Below are positions 12,401 through 21,000 of a stretch of DNA of 64,000 bases, piece by piece. The position numbers were made by a program, and so were the translations under genes. Origin of the DNA: Tiliqua scincoides (taxonomy: Eukaryota; Chordata; Lepidosauria; Squamata; Scincidae); assembly GCF_035046505.1 (NCBI RefSeq), contig NC_089822.1, positions 100,448,659 to 100,512,658 of the forward strand, in the 5' to 3' direction. The notes below the pieces were generated by a model. It made no database searches and had not been told where the DNA came from. It worked only from the letters and a program-made list of their open reading frames with translations. The stretch's first letter is position 1; the number at the start of each line of letters is the position of its first letter.

Positions 12401-15400
12401 CAAGGTGTTCCACAGACTAATTACATGCTGGGTAAAGAAATATTTTCTTTTGTCTGTCCTAACTTTCCCAACACTCAATTTTAGTGGATGTCCCCTGGTT
12501 CTGGTGTTATATGAGAGGGAAAAGAGCATCTCTCTATACACTCGATCCATCTCCTGCATAATTTTGTATGTCTCAATCATCTCCCCCCTGAGATACCTCT
12601 TTTCAGTCTAGAAATGCTGAACCCCAAATGCTGGGGTCTAGAAACCCTAAATGCTGTATCCTTTCCTCGCAAGGGAGGTGCCCCAGCCCAGTAATTTTTT
12701 TGGTTGCTCTCTTCTCTTACTTTTTCCATTTCCACTATATCCTTTTTGAGAGGTGGCAACCAGAACTGGATGCAATACTCTAGGTGTGGCCTTTCCATCT
12801 GTTTGTGCAAAGGCATCATAATATTAGCTGTCTTATTCTCAATTCCTTTTCTAATAATCCCAAGCATGGAATTAGCCCTCTTCACTGCCACTGCACATTG
12901 GGTTGACACTTTCATTGAGCTGTCCACCAGCACCCCAAGATCCTGATCAGTCACAGACAGCTCAGAATCCATTAGTCTATATGTAAAGTTGTGATTTTTT
13001 GCCCCAATGTGCGTGACTTTACATTTACATACATTGAAACGCATCTGCCATTTTGCTGCTCATTCTCCCAGTTTGGAGAGATCCTTCTGGAGCTCTTCAC
13101 AATCTCTTCTGGTCTTTACCACTCAAAAAAGTTTGGTGTTATCCACAAATTTGACCACCTCACTGCTCAACCTTGTTTCCAGGTCATTTATGAACAGGTT
13201 GAAAAACACCGGTTCTAGGACAGATGCTTGGGGCACACTGCTTTTCATTTCTCTCTATTGTGAAAATTGCCCATTGACACCCACTCTCTGCTTCCTGGTC
13301 CTCAACCAGTTCCTAATCCAGGAGAGGACCTGCCCTCTAATTCCCTGATTGTGGAGTTTCCTCAGCAGCCTTTGGTGAGGAACCGTATCATAGGATAGGA
13401 TTAGGTATCATAGGATAGGATAGGATAGGATTGGGGGGGGTAGGTCTCTGATTCCAAGTTTATTTTAAAGAACAAAAAATCAACCTGGTTTCCTCTCACG
13501 TTGATGTCCACAGTGTAGATTTGTGCATTTTTGAAAACATCTTAAAGGAAAAAAATGCACAGCCTGTAACTATTTCTCTAGAATGTAAAGTAAACTTTTA
13601 TTTGGATGTTGGGGGAATTGTAGCAGTGCTGGCACTATAAATGCTGAACAGCCCTATCCTGTGCATGTCTACTTAAAAGGAAATACCATTAGTTTAATGA
13701 GATTTACTTCCAGATAAGTGTGTGTAGTATTGCAACCTTGGCAAAGTCCATCTGCAAAGTGTACTAGTAAGGTTATTTTTTAAAATCACTTTTGCTTTAG
13801 TGTTCACTTGCATTTAAAAGTAGAACTGTAGTTTTTTTTATAAGTAACGTCAATTTTAAAAGGGTCTAGGTTATTTACCTTGATCTAATGTTTATAAATA
13901 AGATCTTGTTAAAATGAGCCCTAACAAGGGAATAGTGATGGTCTGTGCTTTTGCAAATACTTTGCTCTGTCAGCTAACTTGTTTTTGTTTGCTCAGCCCT
14001 TTTCTGTTATTGTTTGCTTATGTGAATTCATCACAAAACATTTGAGACAATTTTTTTAAATGATTATAGAAAAGGAAGACAAATTGACAATTACCAGCAA
14101 AAGTAGATTTAGTATTTGAAATTAATTTTAATTTTTATGTGCTATCGGAAATCAGATCTCTGAGATCATGGTGACAAAAGCGTTCCTGGGATTATTTGTG
14201 ACTTTTATTAATGAGTATCCCAGATTCATGAGCCACAGCATCTCCTAGGATTGAGGTTAAGGGACTGAGGGTGCAATCTGATACACACTTTCCTGGGAGT
14301 AAATCCCATTTAACACAATGAGGCTTACTTCTGAGTAGACATGCATAGGCTTGGGCTCCTAGGCCCCAATCCTGTTCCCCACCAGTTTACAGGTTGCAGT
14401 GGTGCCAGCTGAACACTTGCTGCATTCTGTGGTGGGGAGGTGGCCAGACTGTCTAGGAAAGTTACATGCAAATTTTATTTACCTCCTGGTACACCTCATG
14501 GTCCTCAATGGGTCTTGTTGGACTTATGCTAGATGAGGGCCAGGAAAGGGGATAAGAGCCGAGCAGGTGCTGCCGCCACCGAAATCCTCCCCCCCCCAAT
14601 GGTCCCCTGCCTTGCATGCTCCCTGACCTAATCGTCCCCTGAAACTCCCATGACCCGCCATTGCTGCAACCTTATCTGCTCTGGCATGGTCTGGGTGGGA
14701 TATTGGCTCATGGATGGGGCTGCTGGCTGTGTGTCAGCAGTCCTGCAGCGCACAACAGAGTGCCTTTTGCAGCTCCACACCTGCACTTATGGCAGTGGGT
14801 CAGGAGATGTGCCATCATAAGTGCCCAAAAGGATTGGGCTGCTAGTATCACTGAACAATCACTGCTGCTAATTATTATGCAACCTTCAATTGGTCATTAC
14901 CCCTCAAGTCTAAATTGGGGCAGAGCCACTGTGTCTGTATTCACGCCCCCCTCCCAACATTTTTCAGTAGTTGTTTGCTGGAGTCTCTTGTTTTATGAGC
15001 TGTTTGGGACAAGGAACAATCTTTTCATTTATTTTTCTACAGAACTGTTTTGTAAACCTTATTTTTTTTGTGAAAAGCAGCATATAAACATGTTTTAATA
15101 ATAAAAAATATTATTAAAAAGCCAAACCTTTTCTTGTCCTACCCCTTATCCTCATCACCAGCTGCAAGGCCCAAGTACCCACAGTTTTACATTCATCCTT
15201 AAGTTACCCTTGCCCCTGTCCTTGGAATTTATATTGCAACCTCATTGGAACTGTGGGACTATGTTTTTAGTTTGTGAAACTGTAAAGTTCTATGAACACT
15301 GATGATATACAGGATAACCATCACCACTGCTGATGGAGTGTGTTGCTCCAGTGTTCAGTGTTGCTGTGCTGGTGGTGGCTCCTCCCCCCAGCATGTAAGC

Positions 15401-18400
15401 GATGCATAAAGATACTTGGTTGGTGCAGACACAGCATTGCCTATGTAAATGGTGTTCTGAAGGCTGTTGAAAATACCTAGATGCCTCATTGCTTTTGTAA
15501 TCTCTGCCTTTTTTCCCGGTAGTGAGGATTTTTTTTGGCAAGTAAGGAAGCTGGGTGGCTCTGCTTCGCATTCAAAGCAGAGGATGGTACTTTAGAAAGC
15601 ACAATACAATTAACTGTGAGACAACAACATAAGTATACTTGCACAATTACAACCCAATCCTGAGCTGCCTGGAGCATAGAACTGCTGTGGCGCCAAAATG
15701 GCAGCTGCGGCATCCATTGCACCATGGGCAGCCATTGCCTCCTTGGGAGAAGGGGACTATGTCCCCTTCCCCTGTGTAAGGAAAGTAGCCCCACAATGGG
15801 GCTACTCAATTCTGCGCCAGGTATCAAGTGGGTGCAGAGTAACAGAGTTCTATGTTGAGCTAAGAGGCTTGATGCAGGGCTCTGGATCTGGTGGAGCCAA
15901 GGTCAATCGGTCCTGCCCCACTCCCTCTCCTACCATGCCTCCTCTCTCATTAAGGAGGTTATTGTTAAAGGACTGTACAGTTTTTAAAACTGATTTTAAA
16001 GGGATTCATTTTTTCCTTTCTCCAGGGTTCAGCACATTCCTTCTCAGTTGCAGGGGCCATTCTTGTTGAGTCTAATCCTTATATAAAAAAATCCGTGTAT
16101 AACAAGGCTGGACCCATATAGTGATTCTAGCTGATTACCTATAGGAAGGAGGGTAAAAGGACAGAGAGTGGTGATGCATTCTGACCCATGAAGGAAAGAA
16201 ATATGTGTTGTGTGTTTCTAATTGTTGGCAGTGTGATTAGGACACTTAAAATGGTCATATAGTTTTCTATGAATGTTGAAGCATGTTAAATGCACAAGGA
16301 TAGGGACTCTTCTCTCCCCCTCAGAGCTCCAGGTTAGAACTGGAAAGAGTGTTAAGGATTTGTTGGTTTGTGCTTCTAAAGTACTCCTTGATGTCTCAGC
16401 AGCACAGCAACCAAAGAAGGCCATGCCACCCTTTCCCACACCAGAGCTGCAGAAAGGACGGTGGTGGCTCTGTATGAAGCCCCAGTCTGCTTATGTCACC
16501 TTTCTATTTTTAATAATCTGAACTCTTTTAGGATTTTTCTTTAATGGAACCAACAATTTCACAAAGAAAATTACCACTTTTCGCGCGCGCGCACGCGCGC
16601 GTGTATGTGTGTGTGTGAGAGAGAGAGAGAGAGAACATATTTACAGAGCAGGAAAGTAAATTTTTTAGGTGAAAGATGCTTGTTGTTTCAAGGGTAATTT
16701 ATATTTGAATTATTTGTCAGATATAGTGGTGTGATGGGAAGAAGAAGCTTTAATTAAAATTCTTAGTTAAATTTCAATTCTAATAGAAAACAGTGTTCTT
16801 CTATCCCTTGTATTGGTCATCAAATTGTTCTTGATTTTGGCTACATATGTATGGGCAGATAGTATGGTTATCTTCAAAACAGATGGCCTAAAGCTTTTTA
16901 ACTGGGTACACTTTGTCTTTATTTTAACCCTCTTGTTTTCATAGGAGAACGTCCCTATCGGTGTTCCATGTGTCCATATTCAAGTTCTCAGAAGACTCAT
17001 TTAACCAGGCACATGCGGACTCACTCAGGTTGGTTAAAATGCAAGTTGAGAGAGCTATGATAGTCAAGATGTTTGCCTATATTTGTTATATGGCTAATAT
17101 ATCAGTGTAGGGGTAGGCACTGTAAAGTTTGCAGAGCCACACAGATCCTCCTAAGCAGAGTTGCCTTGAAATAGCCATTAGGAGAGTTACAGAGTAGTAA
17201 CTGGGGACAATCTCTGAAAGGAAAACTTTGAGATTATAGGGCATGTAGAACATACATGTTTCTTTGGTCCTGAGCCATGTTCTGAATTGAACAAATACAG
17301 ATGTCACCAAATATTGCGAGATTTCATGAGATCCAGGATGGCAGCACCCAAATCTTGTGAGACTTGGGCACCACCACCTTGGAACTCTCAAGGTCCAAGA
17401 TGGCGGTCCTCTGGAAAATAAGTAGAGGACATTCCACAGTGCCCCTGTGAGTGCTCTTTGATACCTTAAGGCACTGTGGTACACACTTTAGTTGTGTACA
17501 AAATCCCATTATAAAAGAATAAGATGAATCCTAAATTCTGAAAAGTAGTTCCTAGAGATGGTATACTTACCCAAAATGCTTAAACTTGGACTTTTGGCAA
17601 ATCTCCAGTGGATGGGATTTCCATAATTGGGGGACAGTTATGGAGTGTTTCTTTGCACATATTTGCACAGAAATGTGAATATTACAAGGGAGATTATTAT
17701 TGTTGCATGGATTAAGAAGGTGGCTTTTAAAATTTAGCACAATCTCCACTGTTAGGAGTGAAGGTTGCATAGCAAGCTGTGCTTAGATATTTTGCCTGAA
17801 GCTCATATTCACTCTAGAACTAGCTGTTCCAGGAAGCAGTACCTGAGGTTATGAGAAATTACTTTTGTTCTTAGGACTACACTACATTATACTACAGACA
17901 CTACAAATGTCCTACATGAAAAACACTTTGGTTCGGGAAGATGAGTGAAAACTATGTGTAGACTGCCATGTGTAACCACCTCACAGATATCTATTTTGTT
18001 CGAAAAGTTGGAATACCTGACTTTTTATGCTTTTCCCCACATAGAGGCCTTTCCTTCTAGGAACCTTGTAACATGAAACATCCATTTGACTTTAACATTT
18101 CATGCACATAGCTAACATCTGTAGTTGCTTTTTAGTTATATTTGTTCACCTACTGTGAGATATTAAACTCTTAATTCAGCTTTGACTTGTCAAAGGAGTT
18201 GGCCTGGCCCAGAAATTGATATTAAGGAGCCCTCATTTTCAAAACTGGAAATATGCACCTCTTGGAGCAGCACACAGTTGGTAGCAACCTTTATTCTGGA
18301 TAAGATTAGAAAATAAAAATGCAGCAAAATGTGACTTTGGGAAATAGACTAATGGTAAATTTATCAGAATAAACATGTATTTGCAGACATGTTTACAATG

Positions 18401-21000
18401 TTTGCATTGTAAACCTGGTAAACCTCCAGGTGCAACCTGCTTATTGAAACCTTAACTAGTTTGCTGGTTGATAATTTTTTCTAGCATTTCATAACACAAC
18501 TGAAATTGAATTGCTGCCATGAAGATTAATATTAGTATTACCAAATTTTGTTTAGTTGCTGCTATATACTCATTTTTATTTCTGAACATTAAATAAGAGT
18601 CATGATCACTTGAAGCAAGTGTTTAGGTGATTAGTGCCTCTCACCTTAATGAGTAGGCCAAAAGACTTAACTGTGCCAGCAATAGGAAACAGAAATAATT
18701 CTGTTCATATTCATGTTTTATTACTTCATGTTCATGTTTTTCATAATTCATAATTATGTTCATAATTACTGTTTTTTAAACTATATTTTTACAGTTGTTA
18801 TCTTGGAACTCCATATAGCCAGCAGGGTTGGATAGTAGCTCTGCAGAAAGGTCTTTGCCTCTGTTAAAATAGATATAGATTCTGGGGTATATGGGTACAA
18901 AGTATAATATTTGTGTAAGACTATATAATTCATATATAATTTCCGTTTTTCTACACTGCCTTCAATGGACCAGTTTGGTTTGGATTCCAATTGCTAATAT
19001 TACTATAGAGTGATCACTTCTGGTATGTATTTATCATAGATGGAATATGTGATTTTGTTACTGCTTGCATGTTTGTTTTTGTTCATTTTTGTATTTTGTT
19101 GTTTGTGAATGTGCTATGTATTAAATCAGTTCATTTTTAAATTCAAAAAACAAAAGCATGAACTTAATTTTTTTGTAGCTTTGAAAGTAAGTTGCTGTGT
19201 AAAAGATAATCACTGGCAATTTCCTCCTACTTTGCCTCAGGTGAGAAACCTTTTAAATGTGAACAGTGCAGCTATGTGGCATCGAACCAGCATGAAGTGA
19301 CTCGACATGCAAGGCAGGTTCATGATGGTCCCAAACCGCTGGCCTGCCCCCACTGTGACTACAAAACAGCTGATCGAAGCAACTTCAAGAAGCATGTTGA
19401 GCTCCATGTCAGCCCGCGGCAGTTCCTTTGCCCAGTCTGTGACTATGCTGCATCTAAGAAATGTAATTTGCAGTATCACATCAAATCTAGACATCCAGAC
19501 TGCTGTGATATCACAATGGATGTCTCTAAAGTAAGACTACGGACTAAAAAGAGTGAAGCGAATACTTCTGACAGTGCTAGTGGTGGTAATAATAAAGTAG
19601 AACAAGAGCAAATAAAGAAGGAATCCACTGAAAAGAAAAGTGAGAGAGCTGTAAAAGAAGAGAAGAAAGAGAACCTGTCCAAAGAGAAGAAGCCAGCTAG
19701 CTGTGTTGGCATAGGTCAGGTGACAACCCGAAGCCGTAAAATAGTTGCTGAAAGCAAAGAATCAGATCTGAAAATGACAGAGAAATCTGTTAAAACAAAG
19801 AAAGCAAAAAGAAAAGCAGAAGCCAGCTCTGTTTCTGTGAAGGATGATCCTGCAACAGGCACTGATGTAATAATGAAAAAGAAAAAGAAAACTGAGAAGA
19901 AGTCTCCCACATGTCAGGACTCTGAAACTGGTGAAAGCAGATTGGAGGTTACCAGAAAGCATCAGGATTCTCAAACTGGTGAAAGCAAATTGGAGGTCAC
20001 CAGAAAGCAAACTCCTTGTTCTAAGAAAAACAAGAAAAAGAAATCTTCAAAGAGTAAGCCTGGTAAGAACAATAAGAAGTCCGATCATGAGAAGATCTTG
20101 GAGAAGAAACCTATTCATGAAGAATCTGCTTTTATTCAAGAGCAAGAAGGTAAAACAACTGATGAACCTTGCAGTGATCAGCAGCCTATTACTCCAGATA
20201 ATGGCGAGAACCGGATCATGTCTGGGGAGAACATGCAGGAACAGGAGCTACTGTCTGTGCAACATGTGGCCAAAAGCATAGAGGGCAAAGATCAAGAAAT
20301 ACCTATGGCAGAGGAGGAGACCACCACAAAAAGTGTTTCTTTGAATGAAGTTGGAATAGAATTGGCAATCCTGCCTGAGACCAACTTGGAAGACTCCAAT
20401 GCCACCTCAGAAAAAGAGAGAGAACTGCTAAAGGACTCTTTATCAGATTTGGTCCAAGAAGTTCCGACAACACAAACTTGTGAGTTGGAAATGGTGTCCA
20501 ATCCAGATTTGGTACAAGAGTCTGAGCCAAAGCAAACTTGTGAAAAAGAAACTGTGACTAATCCACATCCAGAAGATGACAGTGCAGTAAAAGAATTGCA
20601 GTCTGAAGATCCAGCAGGAGCTCCACCACCACAGTTGGCAGAAAAAGTTGAGCAGAGCCCTAAAGCGGACCTTGTTTCAGCATCACCCAGTCGCACAGTG
20701 GTGAATGAAAATCAGGAAATGGAAGAGGATGAGGGCATTCACAGTCATGATGGCAGCGATATAAGTGACAACATATCAGAAGGCAGTGATGATTCTGGAT
20801 TAAACGGTGCTCGCTCAGTGCAAGAAGAAGCAACTCGGAAACCATCCCAAGAAGTGCCGGAAGCCAAGGCCACAAAGGAGAACTATGTGTGCATATTCTG
20901 TGATCGTTCTTTTAAAAAAGAAGGTGAATACAGTAAGCACCTGAACCGCCATTTGGTAAATGTGTACTATCTTGAGAAGGCAACAAAGGGGCAAGATTAA
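5552..21000 (+). CDS. REST: REST, RE1-silencing transcription factor (complete coding region)
   Basis: REST is a nuclear zinc-finger repressor that binds RE1/NRSE sites and silences neuronal genes outside neurons, recruiting SIN3 through its N terminus and CoREST through its C-terminal finger. Coding exons are 5552-6461, 16945-17028 and 19241-21000. They join in frame (910 + 84 + 1760 bases) to 917 residues plus TAA. Fingers 1-8 lie at about residues 165-416 and finger 9 at 882-902. The start ATG has A at -3 and G at +4, and the N terminus [10 protein letters not shown] matches REST orthologues. The 84-base middle exon equals the size I recall for human. The protein is about 180 residues shorter than human REST (1097), because the linker between fingers 8 and 9 lacks the human proline-rich repeats. 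No break is seen. Confidence 0.97.
6985..8186 (+). mobile_element. CR1-type LINE, 5'-truncated, interrupted by a hAT element
   Basis: The pieces 6985-7398 and 7773-8186 are one sense-strand CR1 3' portion. Conceptual translation gives recognisable blocks of the CR1 reverse-transcriptase C terminus ([57 protein letters not shown]), with several frame changes. It ends in the family 3' UTR (ACTAGATGGGCCTATGGCC) and a TTCTTATGTTCTTA tail, as expected for CR1. It was interrupted later by the hAT element at 7399-7772, so the CR1 is the older of the two. Confidence 0.85.
7399..7772. mobile_element. Non-autonomous hAT element with exact 8-bp TSD
   Basis: Perfect 12-base termini CAGGGGTGCTCA and TGAGCACCCCTG are flanked by the identical octamer CTCTTTAC (7391-7398 and 7773-7780), the hAT signature. 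A 24-base perfect palindrome with core CGCGATCTACCGGTAGATCG lies at 7420-7443. Two partial head-to-tail copies of the short palindromic repeat sit inside (about 7505-7630). At 374 bases it cannot encode a transposase. Confidence 0.9.
8259..8739. mobile_element. Tigger-like foldback DNA transposon with TA TSD
   Basis: The left end CAGGTTGGGCCTCGGTATC and right end AATAGGCTCCACCTG are bounded by TA on both sides (8257-8258, 8740-8741). Internal arms fold back: TCAGAATGGCCCTTACAGGC on the left matches a complementary GTAAGGGCCATTCTGAAG on the right. The ends resemble mammalian Tigger-type elements that begin CAG...CCTCGGTATC. There is no transposase frame. Confidence 0.75.
8865..8954 (+). repeat. 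Copy of the short palindromic element
   Basis: CAGCACAATCCTATGCATGT opens it, then TCTACTCAGAACTAAATCCC and a degraded GGTGTACTCCCAGAAAAGTG centre, ending near GCGGCC. It is an older copy of the 3276-3365 family. Confidence 0.7.
9440..9869. mobile_element. hAT foldback element with imperfect 8-bp TSD
   Basis: Termini AAGTAGCTCCCAAAC and GTTTGGGAAGAACTG are inverted repeats. The flanks GCTTAAGG (9432-9439) and GTTTAAGG (9870-9877) match at 7 of 8 positions. The left end continues into GGGTCACGACCCACCAG, the same short palindrome found at the right end of the element at 37072-37562. Confidence 0.75.
10362..11090 (-). mobile_element. CR1-type LINE, 5'-truncated, antisense
   Basis: Read on the minus strand, the 3' tail lies at about 10362-10400 (GAATATAAGAAGAGCCCTGC in plus sense). 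Blocks [20 protein letters not shown] and [20 protein letters not shown] are translatable. It is more diverged than the copies in POLR2B introns and its frames are broken. Confidence 0.85.
11437..11834. mobile_element. Tigger-like foldback DNA transposon
   Basis: It begins, after TA, with CAGGTGTGCCCCAGTATCCG and ends ATGGATATGGGGGCCCCCTG. The interior is a foldback with ACACAACTTCTG and CAGAAGTTGTGT around an A/T loop, and CCTCCGGAAGGTCTTCTGAG paired with CTCAGAAGACCCTCCAGAGG. It belongs to the same family as 4381-4733. Confidence 0.7.
12148..13390 (-). mobile_element. CR1-type LINE, 5'-truncated, antisense
   Basis: The 3' end is near 12148 (ACCCCATTGGATCAGGCC in plus sense) and the sequence runs into reverse-transcriptase coding to about 13390. 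The minus-strand frame at 12577-13044 gives [20 protein letters not shown] and [19 protein letters not shown], typical of this CR1. Several frame changes mark it as dead. Confidence 0.85.
13388..13430 (+). repeat. Short ATAGG tandem array
   Basis: TATCATAGGATAGGATTAGG is followed by repeated ATAGG units and ends in a G-run. It abuts the 5' truncation point of the antisense CR1. Confidence 0.7.
13649..13737 (+). repeat. Copy of the short palindromic element
   Basis: CAGCCCTATCCTGTGCATGT, then a degraded centre and TACTTCCAGATAAGTGTGTG, ending TATTGCAACCTTG. It is an old copy. Confidence 0.65.
14268..14356 (-). repeat. Copy of the short palindromic element, reverse orientation
   Basis: GGGTGCAATCTGATACACAC, then CTTTCCTGGGAGTAAATCCC, ending in TTCTGAGTAGACATGCATAG: the reverse complement of the 3276 copy's layout. 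Confidence 0.7.
14985..15115 (+). repeat. LINE 3'-end fragment
   Basis: TTTGGGACAAGGAACAATCT and TTTGTAAACCTT, then AGCAGCATATAAACATGTTT and an AAT/ATT-rich tail resemble the 3' end of a widespread reptile LINE/SINE. A related but shorter piece is at about 33895-33980. The family is not resolved. Confidence 0.45.
15650..15825 (+). repeat. Dispersed repeat shared with 40720-40890
   Basis: CAACCCAATCCTGAGCTGCC opens it, and GAAGGGGACTATGTCCCCTT and GCCCCACAATGGGGCTACTC are internal short palindromes. The copy near 40720-40890 has the same opening, GGGGACTTTTGTCCCC and CCCCGCAATGGGG. It shares the CCCAATCCT terminus with the Harbinger-like group. Confidence 0.6.
15930..16123 (+). mobile_element. 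Right part of a Tigger-like element
   Basis: Similar over about 180 bases to the right part of the composite element in POLR2B intron 5 (58780-58862 joined to 59226-59315): CTCATTAAGGAGG, GTTAAAGGACTGT, AAATCCGTGTATAACAAGGC and a CTGGACC terminus. This copy is uninterrupted where the SINE sits in the POLR2B copy, and so documents the empty site. Confidence 0.65.
16580..16635 (+). repeat. Compound microsatellite (CG)n(GT)n(GA)n
   Basis: TTCGCGCGCGCGCACGCGCG runs into GT repeats and then GAGAGAGAGAGA. Alternating purine-pyrimidine CG/GT tracts of this kind are prone to Z-DNA. Confidence 0.9.
16945..17028 (+). CDS. REST: REST coding exon B: zinc finger 5
   Basis: This 84-base exon encodes the rest of Gly304 through Ser331, plus the first base of Gly332, with finger 5 (C310/C313, H326/H330; [20 protein letters not shown]). 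The acceptor is CATAG. The donor is CACTCAG|GTTGGT, phase 1 in and out. The donor lacks the usual +3 to +5 consensus. Confidence 0.95.
17029..19240 (+). other. REST intron 3 (2.2 kb)
   Basis: In mammals the neural exon that truncates REST after finger 5 (REST4) lies in this intron. I could not identify an orthologous micro-exon by eye. A diverged copy of the CAAGATGGCGG-containing repeat (relative of 46651-46850) sits at about 17290-17480. The rest shows no recognisable feature. Confidence 0.6.
19241..21000 (+). CDS. REST: REST terminal coding exon: fingers 6-8, lysine-rich linker, degron, finger 9
   Basis: It encodes residues 332-917. Finger 6 uses C338/C341 and H354/H359, finger 7 C367/C370 and H383/H387, finger 8 C395/C398 and H411/H416. 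A lysine/glutamate/serine-rich linker follows (about 430-820), with basic runs KKKKKTEKK and [10 protein letters not shown]. It contains two tandem duplications, 16 residues at 557-588 and 20 residues at 734-773. [11 protein letters not shown] at 828-838 matches the conserved phosphodegron read by SCF-betaTrCP in mammalian REST. Finger 9 (C882/C885, H898/H902) matches the CoREST-binding finger. Confidence 0.96.
19915..20010 (+). repeat. Tandem 48-bp duplication inside REST
   Basis: Two adjacent units (19915-19962, 19963-20010) encode [16 protein letters not shown] and [16 protein letters not shown]. The period is exactly 48 bases, so the frame is kept. The two units differ at only a few bases, suggesting a fairly recent duplication. 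Confidence 0.9.
20446..20565 (+). repeat. Tandem 60-bp duplication inside REST
   Basis: Units 20446-20505 and 20506-20565 encode [20 protein letters not shown] and [20 protein letters not shown]. The period is exactly 60 bases. Divergence between units is greater than in the 48-base repeat, so this one is probably older. Confidence 0.85.

Larger units (their letters stand above)
6462..16944 (+). other. REST intron 2 (10.5 kb), repeat-rich
   Basis: The intron begins GTGAGT and ends TTTTCATAG. Recognised contents are listed separately: three CR1 copies, hAT elements (7399-7772 and 9440-9869), Tigger-like elements, palindromic elements and microsatellites. Stretches such as 9000-9430, 9880-10360 and 13740-14260 show no gene and nothing I can name. 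Confidence 0.9.

Noticed and set aside
18795-18850. Possible REST neural micro-exon between TTTTACAG and GAAAG|GTCTTT
   Set aside because: The splice sites are weak and I cannot match the sequence to any known REST4 exon. Reporting it as an exon would be guesswork.
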